IMG/VR virus record: IMGVR_UViG_3300021963_000791
Location: 1 to 20,787 of that record
Strand: one strand, 5' to 3'
DNA: 20,787 bases
From: a virus
A program made the translations under genes and the position numbers. Below the pieces are notes generated by a model, which was given only the letters and a program-made list of their open reading frames with translations, was not told where the DNA came from and made no database searches. Shown piece after piece: positions 6,347 to 14,900 of the stretch; position 1 is the first letter of the stretch, and the number at the start of each line of letters is the position of its first letter.

Positions 6347-8371
6347 ATGGCAATAAATCCAATTAAAAAAACATTTGGGACTAAAAGAACATTAAACTAT
6401 TTGGGAAAGGATTTTGATTCTTTCAAACAAAATTTAATAGATTATACCAAAACGTATTTCCCAAACACATATTCAGATTTTAATGAAGCATCTCCGGGTA
6501 TGGTATTCATCGAACAAGCAGCTGCTTTGGGTGATGTGTTATCATTCTATCAGGATACCCAATTAAAAGAATCAATGTTAGCACATGCTACAGAACGTAA
6601 AAACGTTTTAGCATTGGCACAATCTATGGGGTATAAACCAAAGGTAACATCTCCAGCTATAACTACATTAAATGTTTATCAACTAATTCCATCAAAGGGA
6701 GCACCTAACTATGAACCAAATGAATTATACTATCTTAAAATAAAAGATGGTATGGAAATAGAATCATCTACAAATAATTTAATTACGTTTAGAACAACTG
6801 ATAGTGTTGATTTTTCAAATCCAACTGATAGAGAAATAGATGTATATGAAAGAGATGCAAATGGCGTACCTTTACAATATTTAATAACAAAAAAAGTAAA
6901 AGTTATATCGGCTAGAGAAGTATCTACTCAAATTAATTTTGGAGTATATGAAGAATATCCTACAATTACTTTAAGTGATAGTGATATAATTCAAATAACA
7001 TCTGTAACATCCGATAATGGTACTATTAAATGGTATGAAGTACCATATTTAGCACAAGAAAGTATTTTTGTAGAAACGGCTAATATTGAAACTAATAATG
7101 GTGAATTAAGTTTATCATCATCAACTGTTCCATATATTTTAGAAGTACAAAAAGTACCATATAGATTTTCTGTTAAAGTAAATTCTGATAACACAATGGA
7201 TTTACAATTTGGAAGCGGTGATACTTCATTGGATGATGGAAAAATATTACCGAATACAAAAAATGTAGGATTGGGATTAGCAAATTCAGTTAATAGATTG
7301 AATCAGGGTATTGACCCATCTAATTTTTTAAAAACAAATACATTTGGTGTGGTGCCAGTTGGTAAAACATTGGAAATAAAATATTTAGTAGGGGGTGGTA
7401 TTAAATCTAATATTAATCAAGGTGATTTAGTTTCCATTCGTAAAATAGAGTTTGAAGAAGATTTATTATCATTTAATTCTAATGCGGAATTAATCTCATA
7501 CAATGCTACAAAAGGAACTGTTGCAGTAGAAAATTTAGAATCTGCTGTTGGAGGTAGAGGTTCTGAATCAATTGAAGAAATAAGACAAAATGCTTTAGCA
7601 ATGTTTGGTTCTCAAAATAGAGCAGTTACCAAACAAGATTATATGGTTAGAGCATTATCTATGTCAGAACGATATGGTAGTGTTGCTAAAGTATATGTAT
7701 CTCCTGATGGCGAGATTGATAATAATTCACCATCATCTATTTTATCATCACCAAATAACATAGCAGAGTTTGTAGGAATAGTTGAAGGATTAAAAGATAA
7801 GCCAAAGCAAGAAATACAAAAAGAATTAGTTAAATATCTTACACAAAAGAAAACATCGATAGCAGAAGTTAATAACCCATTTGCAATTAATATGTATGTA
7901 TTAGGATATGATGTTGATAAAAAACTTACTCAAATAAATCAAGCAGTTAAACAAAATCTTAAAACTTATTTAGGTGAATATAGAATGATGACTGATGCCG
8001 TTAATATCATAGATGGATTTATTGTAAATATTGGAGTTGATTTTGAAATAATTTCCTATTCAAATTTTAATAAGAGAGAAGTTCTTGCAAATTGTTTAAC
8101 CGAAATACAAAACTATTTTGATATAGATAATTGGGCATTCAATAAACCAATAAACATTTCGGAAATAGAATTAATATTAGCAAACGTAGAAGGAGTAATG
8201 AGTGTACCATCTGTTAAAATTTCAAATCTATGTGGAGGTGATGGTAATTATTCTCCAAATAGATATAATATAGAACAAGCAACAAAAGGAAAGATTGTCT
8301 ACCCTTCCTTAGACCCTTGTATCTTCGAAATTAAATATCCAAACAAAGACATTAAAGGGAGGGCTTTATAA
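6347..8371 (+). CDS. gp6: gp6-like baseplate wedge protein (baseplate J family)
   Basis: 674 residues, very close to T4 gp6 (660). The N-terminus (LNYLGKDFDSFKQNLIDYTK, then FNEASPGMVFIEQAAALGD and QDTQLKESMLAHATER) is typical of gp6, which begins with the helical segment that pairs in the wedge. Residues ~408-440 (SIEEIRQNALAMFGSQNRAV, TKQDYMVRAL) are the hallmark of baseplate J proteins. The C-terminal part (EIQNYFDIDNWAFNKPINIS, then ELILANVEGVMSV) matches the end of the family. In T4, gp6 dimers form the continuous ring of the baseplate. The gene ends within AAAGGGAGGG, which is also the only good ribosome binding site seen here and serves the next gene, whose ATG overlaps this stop. Confidence 0.88.
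   Translation: MAINPIKKTFGTKRTLNYLGKDFDSFKQNLIDYTKTYFPNTYSDFNEASPGMVFIEQAAALGDVLSFYQDTQLKESMLAHATERKNVLALAQSMGYKPKVTSPAITTLNVYQLIPSKGAPNYEPNELYYLKIKDGMEIESSTNNLITFRTTDSVDFSNPTDREIDVYERDANGVPLQYLITKKVKVISAREVSTQINFGVYEEYPTITLSDSDIIQITSVTSDNGTIKWYEVPYLAQESIFVETANIETNNGELSLSSSTVPYILEVQKVPYRFSVKVNSDNTMDLQFGSGDTSLDDGKILPNTKNVGLGLANSVNRLNQGIDPSNFLKTNTFGVVPVGKTLEIKYLVGGGIKSNINQGDLVSIRKIEFEEDLLSFNSNAELISYNATKGTVAVENLESAVGGRGSESIEEIRQNALAMFGSQNRAVTKQDYMVRALSMSERYGSVAKVYVSPDGEIDNNSPSSILSSPNNIAEFVGIVEGLKDKPKQEIQKELVKYLTQKKTSIAEVNNPFAINMYVLGYDVDKKLTQINQAVKQNLKTYLGEYRMMTDAVNIIDGFIVNIGVDFEIISYSNFNKREVLANCLTEIQNYFDIDNWAFNKPINISEIELILANVEGVMSVPSVKISNLCGGDGNYSPNRYNIEQATKGKIVYPSLDPCIFEIKYPNKDIKGRAL
8355..8363 (+). 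promoter_or_regulatory. Strong Shine-Dalgarno sequence, unusual for this window
   Basis: AAGGGAGGG ends seven bases before the ATG at 8371 and lies inside the 3' end of the gp6-like gene, encoding part of its C-terminal IKGRAL. Purine-rich anti-SD complementarity of this strength is absent before every other start in the window, so it may be coding coincidence or may set a higher level for the DNRLRE protein. Confidence 0.5.
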
Positions 8372-9438
8372 TGCATATATTTTATACATCATCGTATGAC
8401 GCGAGTATATATCTTCAACAACCTGAACAAAACGCAGGTAGAGATGAGATATTAGAAGTAGGTAAACTTTATTATGGTTCTACTATGGATGTTGCTAGAA
8501 CTTTAATAAAGTTTAATGTTTCAAATTTAGAAACTGGCAGCGGATGGAAAGCTTATTTAAATCTTAAATCAGCTAATTCAGAAGAAATACCATTAGAATA
8601 TACTATTTACGCAAATGCAATTTCTCAAAGTTGGACTATGGGAACTGGCACTAAATTTGACAATATAACATCAGATGGAGTTAGTTGGTATTATAAAAAC
8701 GGAACTAATAAATGGATGGATTATGTGGCAATACCAAATTCATATGTGAGTGGTTCTGATACGGGTTCTATATCAAATGGAGGTGGTGGTACTTGGTACA
8801 CTGCATCTATGGCATCCCAATCTTTTAGTAATGAACCGGATGATATTAGAATGGATGTTACTAATATTGTAAATTTATGGGTTAGCGGTAGTTTAAACAA
8901 TAATGGATTTATAATTCACCATCATACATCTGCGTCTGTTGATTCAAATGATTATGGCGTTCTTAAATTCTTTTCAAAAGAAACTAATACAATATATCAA
9001 CCAAAATTAGAAATAGTTTGGAATGATACATCTATTAATACTGGCAGTTTAGCACCAACAACGGGTTCAGCACAGGATGGATATAAAGTCATATTAACCA
9101 ATCTTAAAAATAAATATATTAAAGATAGTAAGGTAAAAATAAGAATAAAAGGTAGAGATATGTACCCATTGAAATCATTTGGTACTACATTTGAATACGA
9201 CCAAACTAAATATTTACCATCTACTACTTATTATCAATTAGAAGATTATGTAACATCGGAAGTAATATATCCATTTGGAATATATACACAATTAAGTTGT
9301 GATAGTACTTCTAATTACTTTAATATGAATTTAAACACACTTCCAGCTAATAGAACATATAAATTAAAAATAAAAATAGTAGAAGGTGGTATATCAACTA
9401 TTATTGATGATAAATTAATATTTGAAATAGTAGAATAA
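8371..9438 (+). CDS. DNRLRE-domain-like beta-rich baseplate/fibre protein
   Basis: 355 residues. Residues ~1-220 resemble the DNRLRE/CBM96-type beta-sandwich: strand DASIYL (10-15), DVARTLIKFNVSNL (40-53), the conserved SQSWTMGTGT followed by DGVSWYY (85-108), a spacer rich in G, S and T (125-150), then MDVTNIVNLWVSG with NNGFIIHHH, and closing FFSKETNTIYQPKLEIVW. Such domains are known in bacterial surface proteins and some carbohydrate-binding modules. Residues ~225-355 form a separate Ig-like or beta domain (KVILTNLKNKYIKDSKVKIR onward, ending DDKLIFEIVE). No signal peptide is present. Directly after the gp6-like gene, it is probably a peripheral baseplate protein that may contact host glycans; function is inferred. 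Both ends overlap neighbours by one base (TAATG). Confidence 0.7.
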   Translation: MHIFYTSSYDASIYLQQPEQNAGRDEILEVGKLYYGSTMDVARTLIKFNVSNLETGSGWKAYLNLKSANSEEIPLEYTIYANAISQSWTMGTGTKFDNITSDGVSWYYKNGTNKWMDYVAIPNSYVSGSDTGSISNGGGGTWYTASMASQSFSNEPDDIRMDVTNIVNLWVSGSLNNNGFIIHHHTSASVDSNDYGVLKFFSKETNTIYQPKLEIVWNDTSINTGSLAPTTGSAQDGYKVILTNLKNKYIKDSKVKIRIKGRDMYPLKSFGTTFEYDQTKYLPSTTYYQLEDYVTSEVIYPFGIYTQLSCDSTSNYFNMNLNTLPANRTYKLKIKIVEGGISTIIDDKLIFEIVE

Positions 9439-10577
9439 TGACAGGATTAGAAGCAATTGCACAAAAATTAGAAGAAAAAAGACAATCCGATTTAGAAAAC
9501 ATATTATCTATATCGGGTTCACAAGCTATTGCTAAAAATGAATATGGAGTTACGATTGTTAATGAAAATAATGTAGCATCATCATTGGTATTTAAAGAAC
9601 TAACAAAGCCAAAATACGATAATGATGAACTTATAAAAGCTATTGACTTAAATATCAAAGAATTAAAGCCTGATATTCCTAAACCAAATTTAGATTTAGT
9701 TCCTAAATTAATATATGATGCCGAAGTTGTAACTAATGAAGATTTAAGAAAGCAAGTTTCAAATTTAACAACAGAAATTTCTACTCTTAATACTACTATA
9801 ACCGATTTAAAAGCACAAGTTCAAAGCGAAATAAATAATAAATTAGCAATTGAACAATCAAATGATGCATTAGTTAATCAGTTAAATACATTAACACAAA
9901 CGATTGATGATTTTGCATTACAAATACAAAATTCATTACAAAAATCAGTAGAAGAAGGAATTCTTAGAGCATCATTACAATCACAAAATACCGGATTTAA
10001 AGCACAAATTCAGGCATTGATTAAACAAATTGACTCATTGAATTCAATTATAGAAGGTTTACAATCGCAATTGGGAGCAGTTCAAAATCAACAAGCCATT
10101 GTACAAGGTACACAAGCTCAAGCTATGGCTGCTGGAGCAGATGTAATAAATGATGTAGCAATTGTTAAATTAGAACCAAAAGAAGATGCAAACGCTTTAG
10201 ATTTATGGGCTAGATTTAGTGCTAATGGCGATAACCAATGGAAAAATGGAAAAAAATTATCAATAACAAATAATGATAAACAACCAATAACAGTAGTAAT
10301 TACAACAACCAATCCAAAAAATAGAGAATTTTATAAAATACCCACAAAGAGTTTTACAATTGATGCAGGGCAACAAAAGGATGTAGAATTTACATTAGAT
10401 TCAAATGCAGTTGGTGATTTAGATTCTCGTAAAAAAGGAGGTTGGTTTAATGGAAAATCGCATTCTGCTGAATATAAAGATGGTTCTTTGAAAGTAACAA
10501 TAACACGTTCTGATGGAACGGCTAAATCAAAAGAATACACCACAGGCTTTGGTAAATATCATCCAGATTCATACTAA
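9438..10577 (+). CDS. Long coiled-coil structural protein with C-terminal beta domain
   Basis: 379 residues, family not recognised. After a helical start (TGLEAIAQKLEEKRQSDLEN) and a Pro-containing linker (70-88), residues ~98-225 form a long coiled coil rich in Q, L, I, N and S with heptad-like spacing (LRKQVSNLTTEISTLNTTIT through SIIEGLQSQLGAVQNQQAIV), suggesting a rod of roughly 130 residues. An Ala/Gln hinge (QAQAMAAGA) leads to a beta domain (~240-379) with KLSITNNDKQPITVVITTTN and KSFTIDAGQQKDVEFTL, resembling an Ig-like fold, ending in a Gly/Lys-rich segment. Likely a trimeric rod or short fibre on the baseplate. It begins by TAATG overlap and ends in tandem stops (TAATAA). Confidence 0.72.
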   Translation: MTGLEAIAQKLEEKRQSDLENILSISGSQAIAKNEYGVTIVNENNVASSLVFKELTKPKYDNDELIKAIDLNIKELKPDIPKPNLDLVPKLIYDAEVVTNEDLRKQVSNLTTEISTLNTTITDLKAQVQSEINNKLAIEQSNDALVNQLNTLTQTIDDFALQIQNSLQKSVEEGILRASLQSQNTGFKAQIQALIKQIDSLNSIIEGLQSQLGAVQNQQAIVQGTQAQAMAAGADVINDVAIVKLEPKEDANALDLWARFSANGDNQWKNGKKLSITNNDKQPITVVITTTNPKNREFYKIPTKSFTIDAGQQKDVEFTLDSNAVGDLDSRKKGGWFNGKSHSAEYKDGSLKVTITRSDGTAKSKEYTTGFGKYHPDSY

Positions 10578-10582
10578 TAAAA

Positions 10583-11944
10583 ATGAGCATTAAGAAATAT
10601 ACAAATATAGATAATATAAATAATAATTCAGAAAACGTTGGACAATTTTTGCAATCTGAAGATTTATTTATTGTAAATCAAAATCAAATAGAAGATACTG
10701 ATTTTGGAGATTGTAGATATGATGTAATGGAGGTATCGGTGTATGATATTAATAATAATTTACTTCCTCATAAATCTGGCAAAAATGTTGCTTATATTAA
10801 AACGGGCGATATTAAAAACTATATGTACAACCTTACTAATAAGGGTGGGCAAAAAGAATTGGCAATTGATATTGAAAAATTATTAAATGATTTAGGATTT
10901 ACAAATGGTATTCTTAAAGTTAATATCAACTTTGTTAGAAATAGAGTAGGTAGCGATAATGAATTGACTAAAGTTTGGATACATGAAATATCACCATCTA
11001 GAACAGAAATTAGAATATTACCATTAAAAACTAAAAATGATAATATTAATAATATTACTAACAAAGAATTTAAAAATGTAAATAATTTAAATAAAGATTT
11101 TAAATATTATAAAAAAAATATATTAGATTCTTTGGATGGAATTGAAAATACTTATTTAACTTCTATTGCCAATGCAATGACTAATAAATTTGGCAACGAT
11201 TTTGAATCTATTTTACGAAAAGATTTTGGATTATCCGATTTTAATGGATTTAAAAAAAGAGTATTTTCAGATTTTAAAACGAGCATAAACTATTGGCTTA
11301 ATAATAAAGAGTATATTATATCTCAATCGAATTATGGTAAAAAATCTATAATTAGATTTGAAGATTGTGAGCAATATGATTTTCAATTTTTATTAAATGA
11401 AATTCCAAATATTTTAAGAGATTGTATAGATTATCATACTAAAACTTTAAAAAGACGAGATATTACAATTAAAGCTTTACCTAAAGAATTTGAAATTACA
11501 ACAATCAAAAAACAAACACAAGATTTAGTTGGAAGTATTTCTATAAAAGAAGAAAAAATTAGAAATATATACAATCCACAAAATGTTAATTTGAATGCAA
11601 GAGGAGTTGGCGGATATAATCCACCAAAAGATATAGTAGTTCCAATAGAACTACCTACTGTTCCAATAAAAACAGAACCATTGCCAATCAAACCATTGCC
11701 AATAGAAGAAACTCCAATTAAAGTAATAAAACCAACTCCGGAGCCAGAACCTAAACCAATAGTTAAAAAAGAACCAATAATTGAAGAGCCAACAAAGCCA
11801 ATCGAAGATATTATACCAACACCATCATATGGAGGTGGAGGTGGTGGTGGTGGATACACCGGAGGTGGATATGAGGATGGTCGTGGTGGATTAGGAAGAG
11901 AACCATATCTCTATGAAATCAATCAAAGAGAAAATATACAATAG
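10583..11944 (+). CDS. Baseplate-associated protein with Pro-rich and Gly-rich tail
   Basis: 453 residues, family not recognised. The N-terminal domain (1-150) is beta-rich, with DVMEVSVYDINNNLL (48-62), INFVRNRVGSDNELTKVWI (115-133) and a distinctive EISPSRTEIRILPLKT (135-150). The middle (~170-310) is helical and Asn/Lys/Phe-rich. From ~346 to 416 it is a long Pro-rich linker of repeated P-I-x-P/E-P units, followed by eight consecutive glycines and a second GGG run (418-430). The final ~20 residues are charged. The linker should be extended and flexible, as in tethers. The next protein has a similar Gly-rich/Pro-rich stretch near its N-terminus. It is the last gene of the second unit. Confidence 0.72.
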   Translation: MSIKKYTNIDNINNNSENVGQFLQSEDLFIVNQNQIEDTDFGDCRYDVMEVSVYDINNNLLPHKSGKNVAYIKTGDIKNYMYNLTNKGGQKELAIDIEKLLNDLGFTNGILKVNINFVRNRVGSDNELTKVWIHEISPSRTEIRILPLKTKNDNINNITNKEFKNVNNLNKDFKYYKKNILDSLDGIENTYLTSIANAMTNKFGNDFESILRKDFGLSDFNGFKKRVFSDFKTSINYWLNNKEYIISQSNYGKKSIIRFEDCEQYDFQFLLNEIPNILRDCIDYHTKTLKRRDITIKALPKEFEITTIKKQTQDLVGSISIKEEKIRNIYNPQNVNLNARGVGGYNPPKDIVVPIELPTVPIKTEPLPIKPLPIEETPIKVIKPTPEPEPKPIVKKEPIIEEPTKPIEDIIPTPSYGGGGGGGGYTGGGYEDGRGGLGREPYLYEINQRENIQ

Positions 11945-11960
11945 GATATTTATAATAAAC
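11945..11960 (+). promoter_or_regulatory. Candidate late promoter before the giant gene
   Basis: GATATTTATAATAAAC occupies most of the 25-base gap between the stop at 11944 and the GTG at 11970; the ATATTTAT core ends 16 bases before the GTG. It matches the motif at 5379 and 20459 including the AAAC tail. On the minus strand it contains a perfect TATAAATA. Confidence 0.5.
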
Positions 11961-11969
11961 TAACAAAGA

Positions 11970-14900
11970 GTGGTAAAAGCATTAGAAAATATTTTTGGAG
12001 GAGAATCTACATTAACTTCATATAATGGTAATGGTTCGTATGAAGCGTTTCCATCTATGGATTTAGGCGGAGGTGGTGGTGGCGCCGGCGGCGGATATAC
12101 TCCACCTGTTACACCAAATCCAATATATGTACCACCAACATATTCAGAACCAATATTAAATAATATTATTAAAATAGTATTATCATCTAATACTGGTGAA
12201 GTTGAATTTTTAGAAAATGGAATTTCAAAAGGATATGGCGTAAATAACACTATAACATATTCACCATCTACTTCATTTAATAGTTCTAAAAAATATGAAG
12301 TAATTAAGAATGGATACAAATCAAATCAGTATTATGAAGTTTCTATAAAAAAAACATATCAAAATATTGATTATAACTATTCAAACAACTATGTAAATAA
12401 TGGGAGTTATAATGTAGCCGATGCATTTGGATTAAATACATATCAAAATTCAAATATATTCAATTGGAATTATAATATTCAACCAACTGTAACCGCAATT
12501 GATTACCAATATTCGGAGATACTAAGTGTACAAGAATATACATTACAATCGGATGGTAGTTATATACCAACTAATACTAATACATTTAATTTTGGTACAA
12601 TTCCTTTAAATTTTAATTTAATTGGCAATAATATACCAATATCCGATAATCCAATATTAGATGAACCAATTATAATTAATAATCCACCACCATTACCAAG
12701 AGTAGTAGAATATGAAATAGCGTTTTCATCAAATTTTAGACAAGAACTATCAGAAAATGTAGTACTTTCTTATACAATTTTTAAAAATGATGGTAGTGTA
12801 TCCGATACTGGTAATTTAAATTTATCAAATAGTAATATTATCAGAGAAATTGATAGTAGTAATTTAAATGGTAGAGTTGATTTTAAAATAGAATATGTAA
12901 ATAAACCAACTGAATATAGTTTAGTAAATATATATCAAACAACAAACACTGCTAAATTAGCAGAAGCACAGCCTGATTCTATTGATTTTGCAAAATGGAA
13001 TACACAAAATTCTGCATTTTCACTTCCAGCTCAACAATTGCAATCCGGTGTATCTATTGTAGTATTTTTTGAAAAAGAAATAAATGTAGCTAGACCTATA
13101 ATAAGTTTAGATACTACACAATATAGTGTACAAGTTAAAGATTCAGATTTAGAAAAAGAAATAAATATTCCATTCAATACATCTAATGCGGATAATGTAA
13201 GAGTTTATATTGATGGAAAATCGGATACAACTTTAGTTTCTGCACAAAATGGATTTGTAAAATTATATTTCCAAAAAGACTTTAGTGAAGTATATGGAAC
13301 TAAAAAAATAGTTTTAGTAGCCGAAAGTTCTCGTTATGGAACGGGTGATTCGGTTACCGCTTTAGTTACATTTATAGCTGTAAATGATTTCCCATCTATT
13401 ACCGAAATAACATATCCAACATCTTTGGATATACCATCGTTTTCGGATTTTAATATAGATTTAAATTATGAATACATAACATTTGCATCATCTACAATAG
13501 ATGTAGATTTAAAAGCAAAAGATGGTAGTAGAATATCTTTATTTAAAAACTTAATACCAAACGGAAATATTTCTATTAATATAAAGACATTAAGGGAAAG
13601 ATTTTCAAATTGGAATGGAAGCGATAACGTTACTTTAATATTTAAACCATTTAATAGAAGTGGTTCTGAAGAATTAATTGGTAATGAATATGAAGTAAAG
13701 ACCAATTTAATGATTCCATCTATTCAATTAGATGAGAATATATTTTCGACAGCTATATTTGAAGCATTTTCAAACATACTAAGTGTAGTTGAACCTGAAA
13801 AAGAAAGTAAGTATTTAACCCATCTTGCTAATTTTGATAACAACGAACAAATTTTAATTTCTACTTGGGAAAATGATAATTGGACATTATCATCTAAAAA
13901 AGAAGATAATTTAGGTAATATTTTAATTGAAAATGAAGTAGATAGTATTTTATTAAAATTATACGAACCAATTCCATCCAATGTTATTCCAAATTCTACA
14001 TTTTGGATTACAAAATTAATGGCAAACCCATTAATTGAAACAATAATTTTAAATGAACAATCGAACATAACATGTCCTCCAATAAAAGGACCAAATTTTA
14101 GTTTAGATTTAGATTATGTAAAAGGACAATCTACAAATTTTGAATCTTTAGATAATATAATTCTTAGTGGTTCGATTTCATCTAATCAATTAGTTACCAC
14201 ATATTTAAGTTCATCCATAATTAATACAGATTCTTTAAATATAGAATATGTAAGTGGTTCTATTTATTTATGGCATAATTTTGTTCATTTTAGTTCAGCA
14301 AAAGAAAGAGTTGATAATTTTATTTATAAAGTTCAACTTATTGAAGTTTATGAAAATGCCATATCGGCTAGTAATGCTTCTATATCTTCTTCTGTTTTAA
14401 ACGATGTACAGGAAAGAGAAAGACAACTGATAAAGAAAAATGAATTATTAACTGGCTTTGACGGCTTTGAAAATTTCTTATATACATCATCTTCTTTATA
14501 CACAACAAACAACAATAATTCTATTACTTGGCCATACAATAATGGAGTTAGAGTTGAATCCACTTCTCCAACAATATCAAACACATCAAATACGGGTTGG
14601 TATGATAATTTAATTACCTTAGCAGAAGAGTTTGATATAGAGAATTCAAATTGGGTTCAAAATAATATACCACAATATATTTTAAATAATTCTGAAAACG
14701 AAAGTTTATTATTATTTTTATCAATGATTGGACATCATTTTGATAATATATACTTCCACACTAAATCGATAGAAAAAAGTAGAGGATTAGGATATAAATC
14801 TAAAGATGGCATTTCTGATAAATTATTATTTGATGTTTTAAAATCATTCAATTGGGATGCAAAAAATCTTGCAGCAGATGAACAATTGTGGGAATATGCA

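Noticed and set aside
11434-11859. Minus-strand open frame rich in Pro, Gly, Ser and Ile
   Set aside because: It is the complement of the Pro-rich and Gly-rich linker; low complexity keeps the opposite frame open. Another such frame at 11960-12319 has the same cause.
12057-12059. ATG as alternative start of the giant gene
   Set aside because: The 29 codons upstream are in frame and fit the gene, the GTG at 11970 lies at a usual distance from the promoter-like motif, and no leader features precede this ATG. Not fully excluded.
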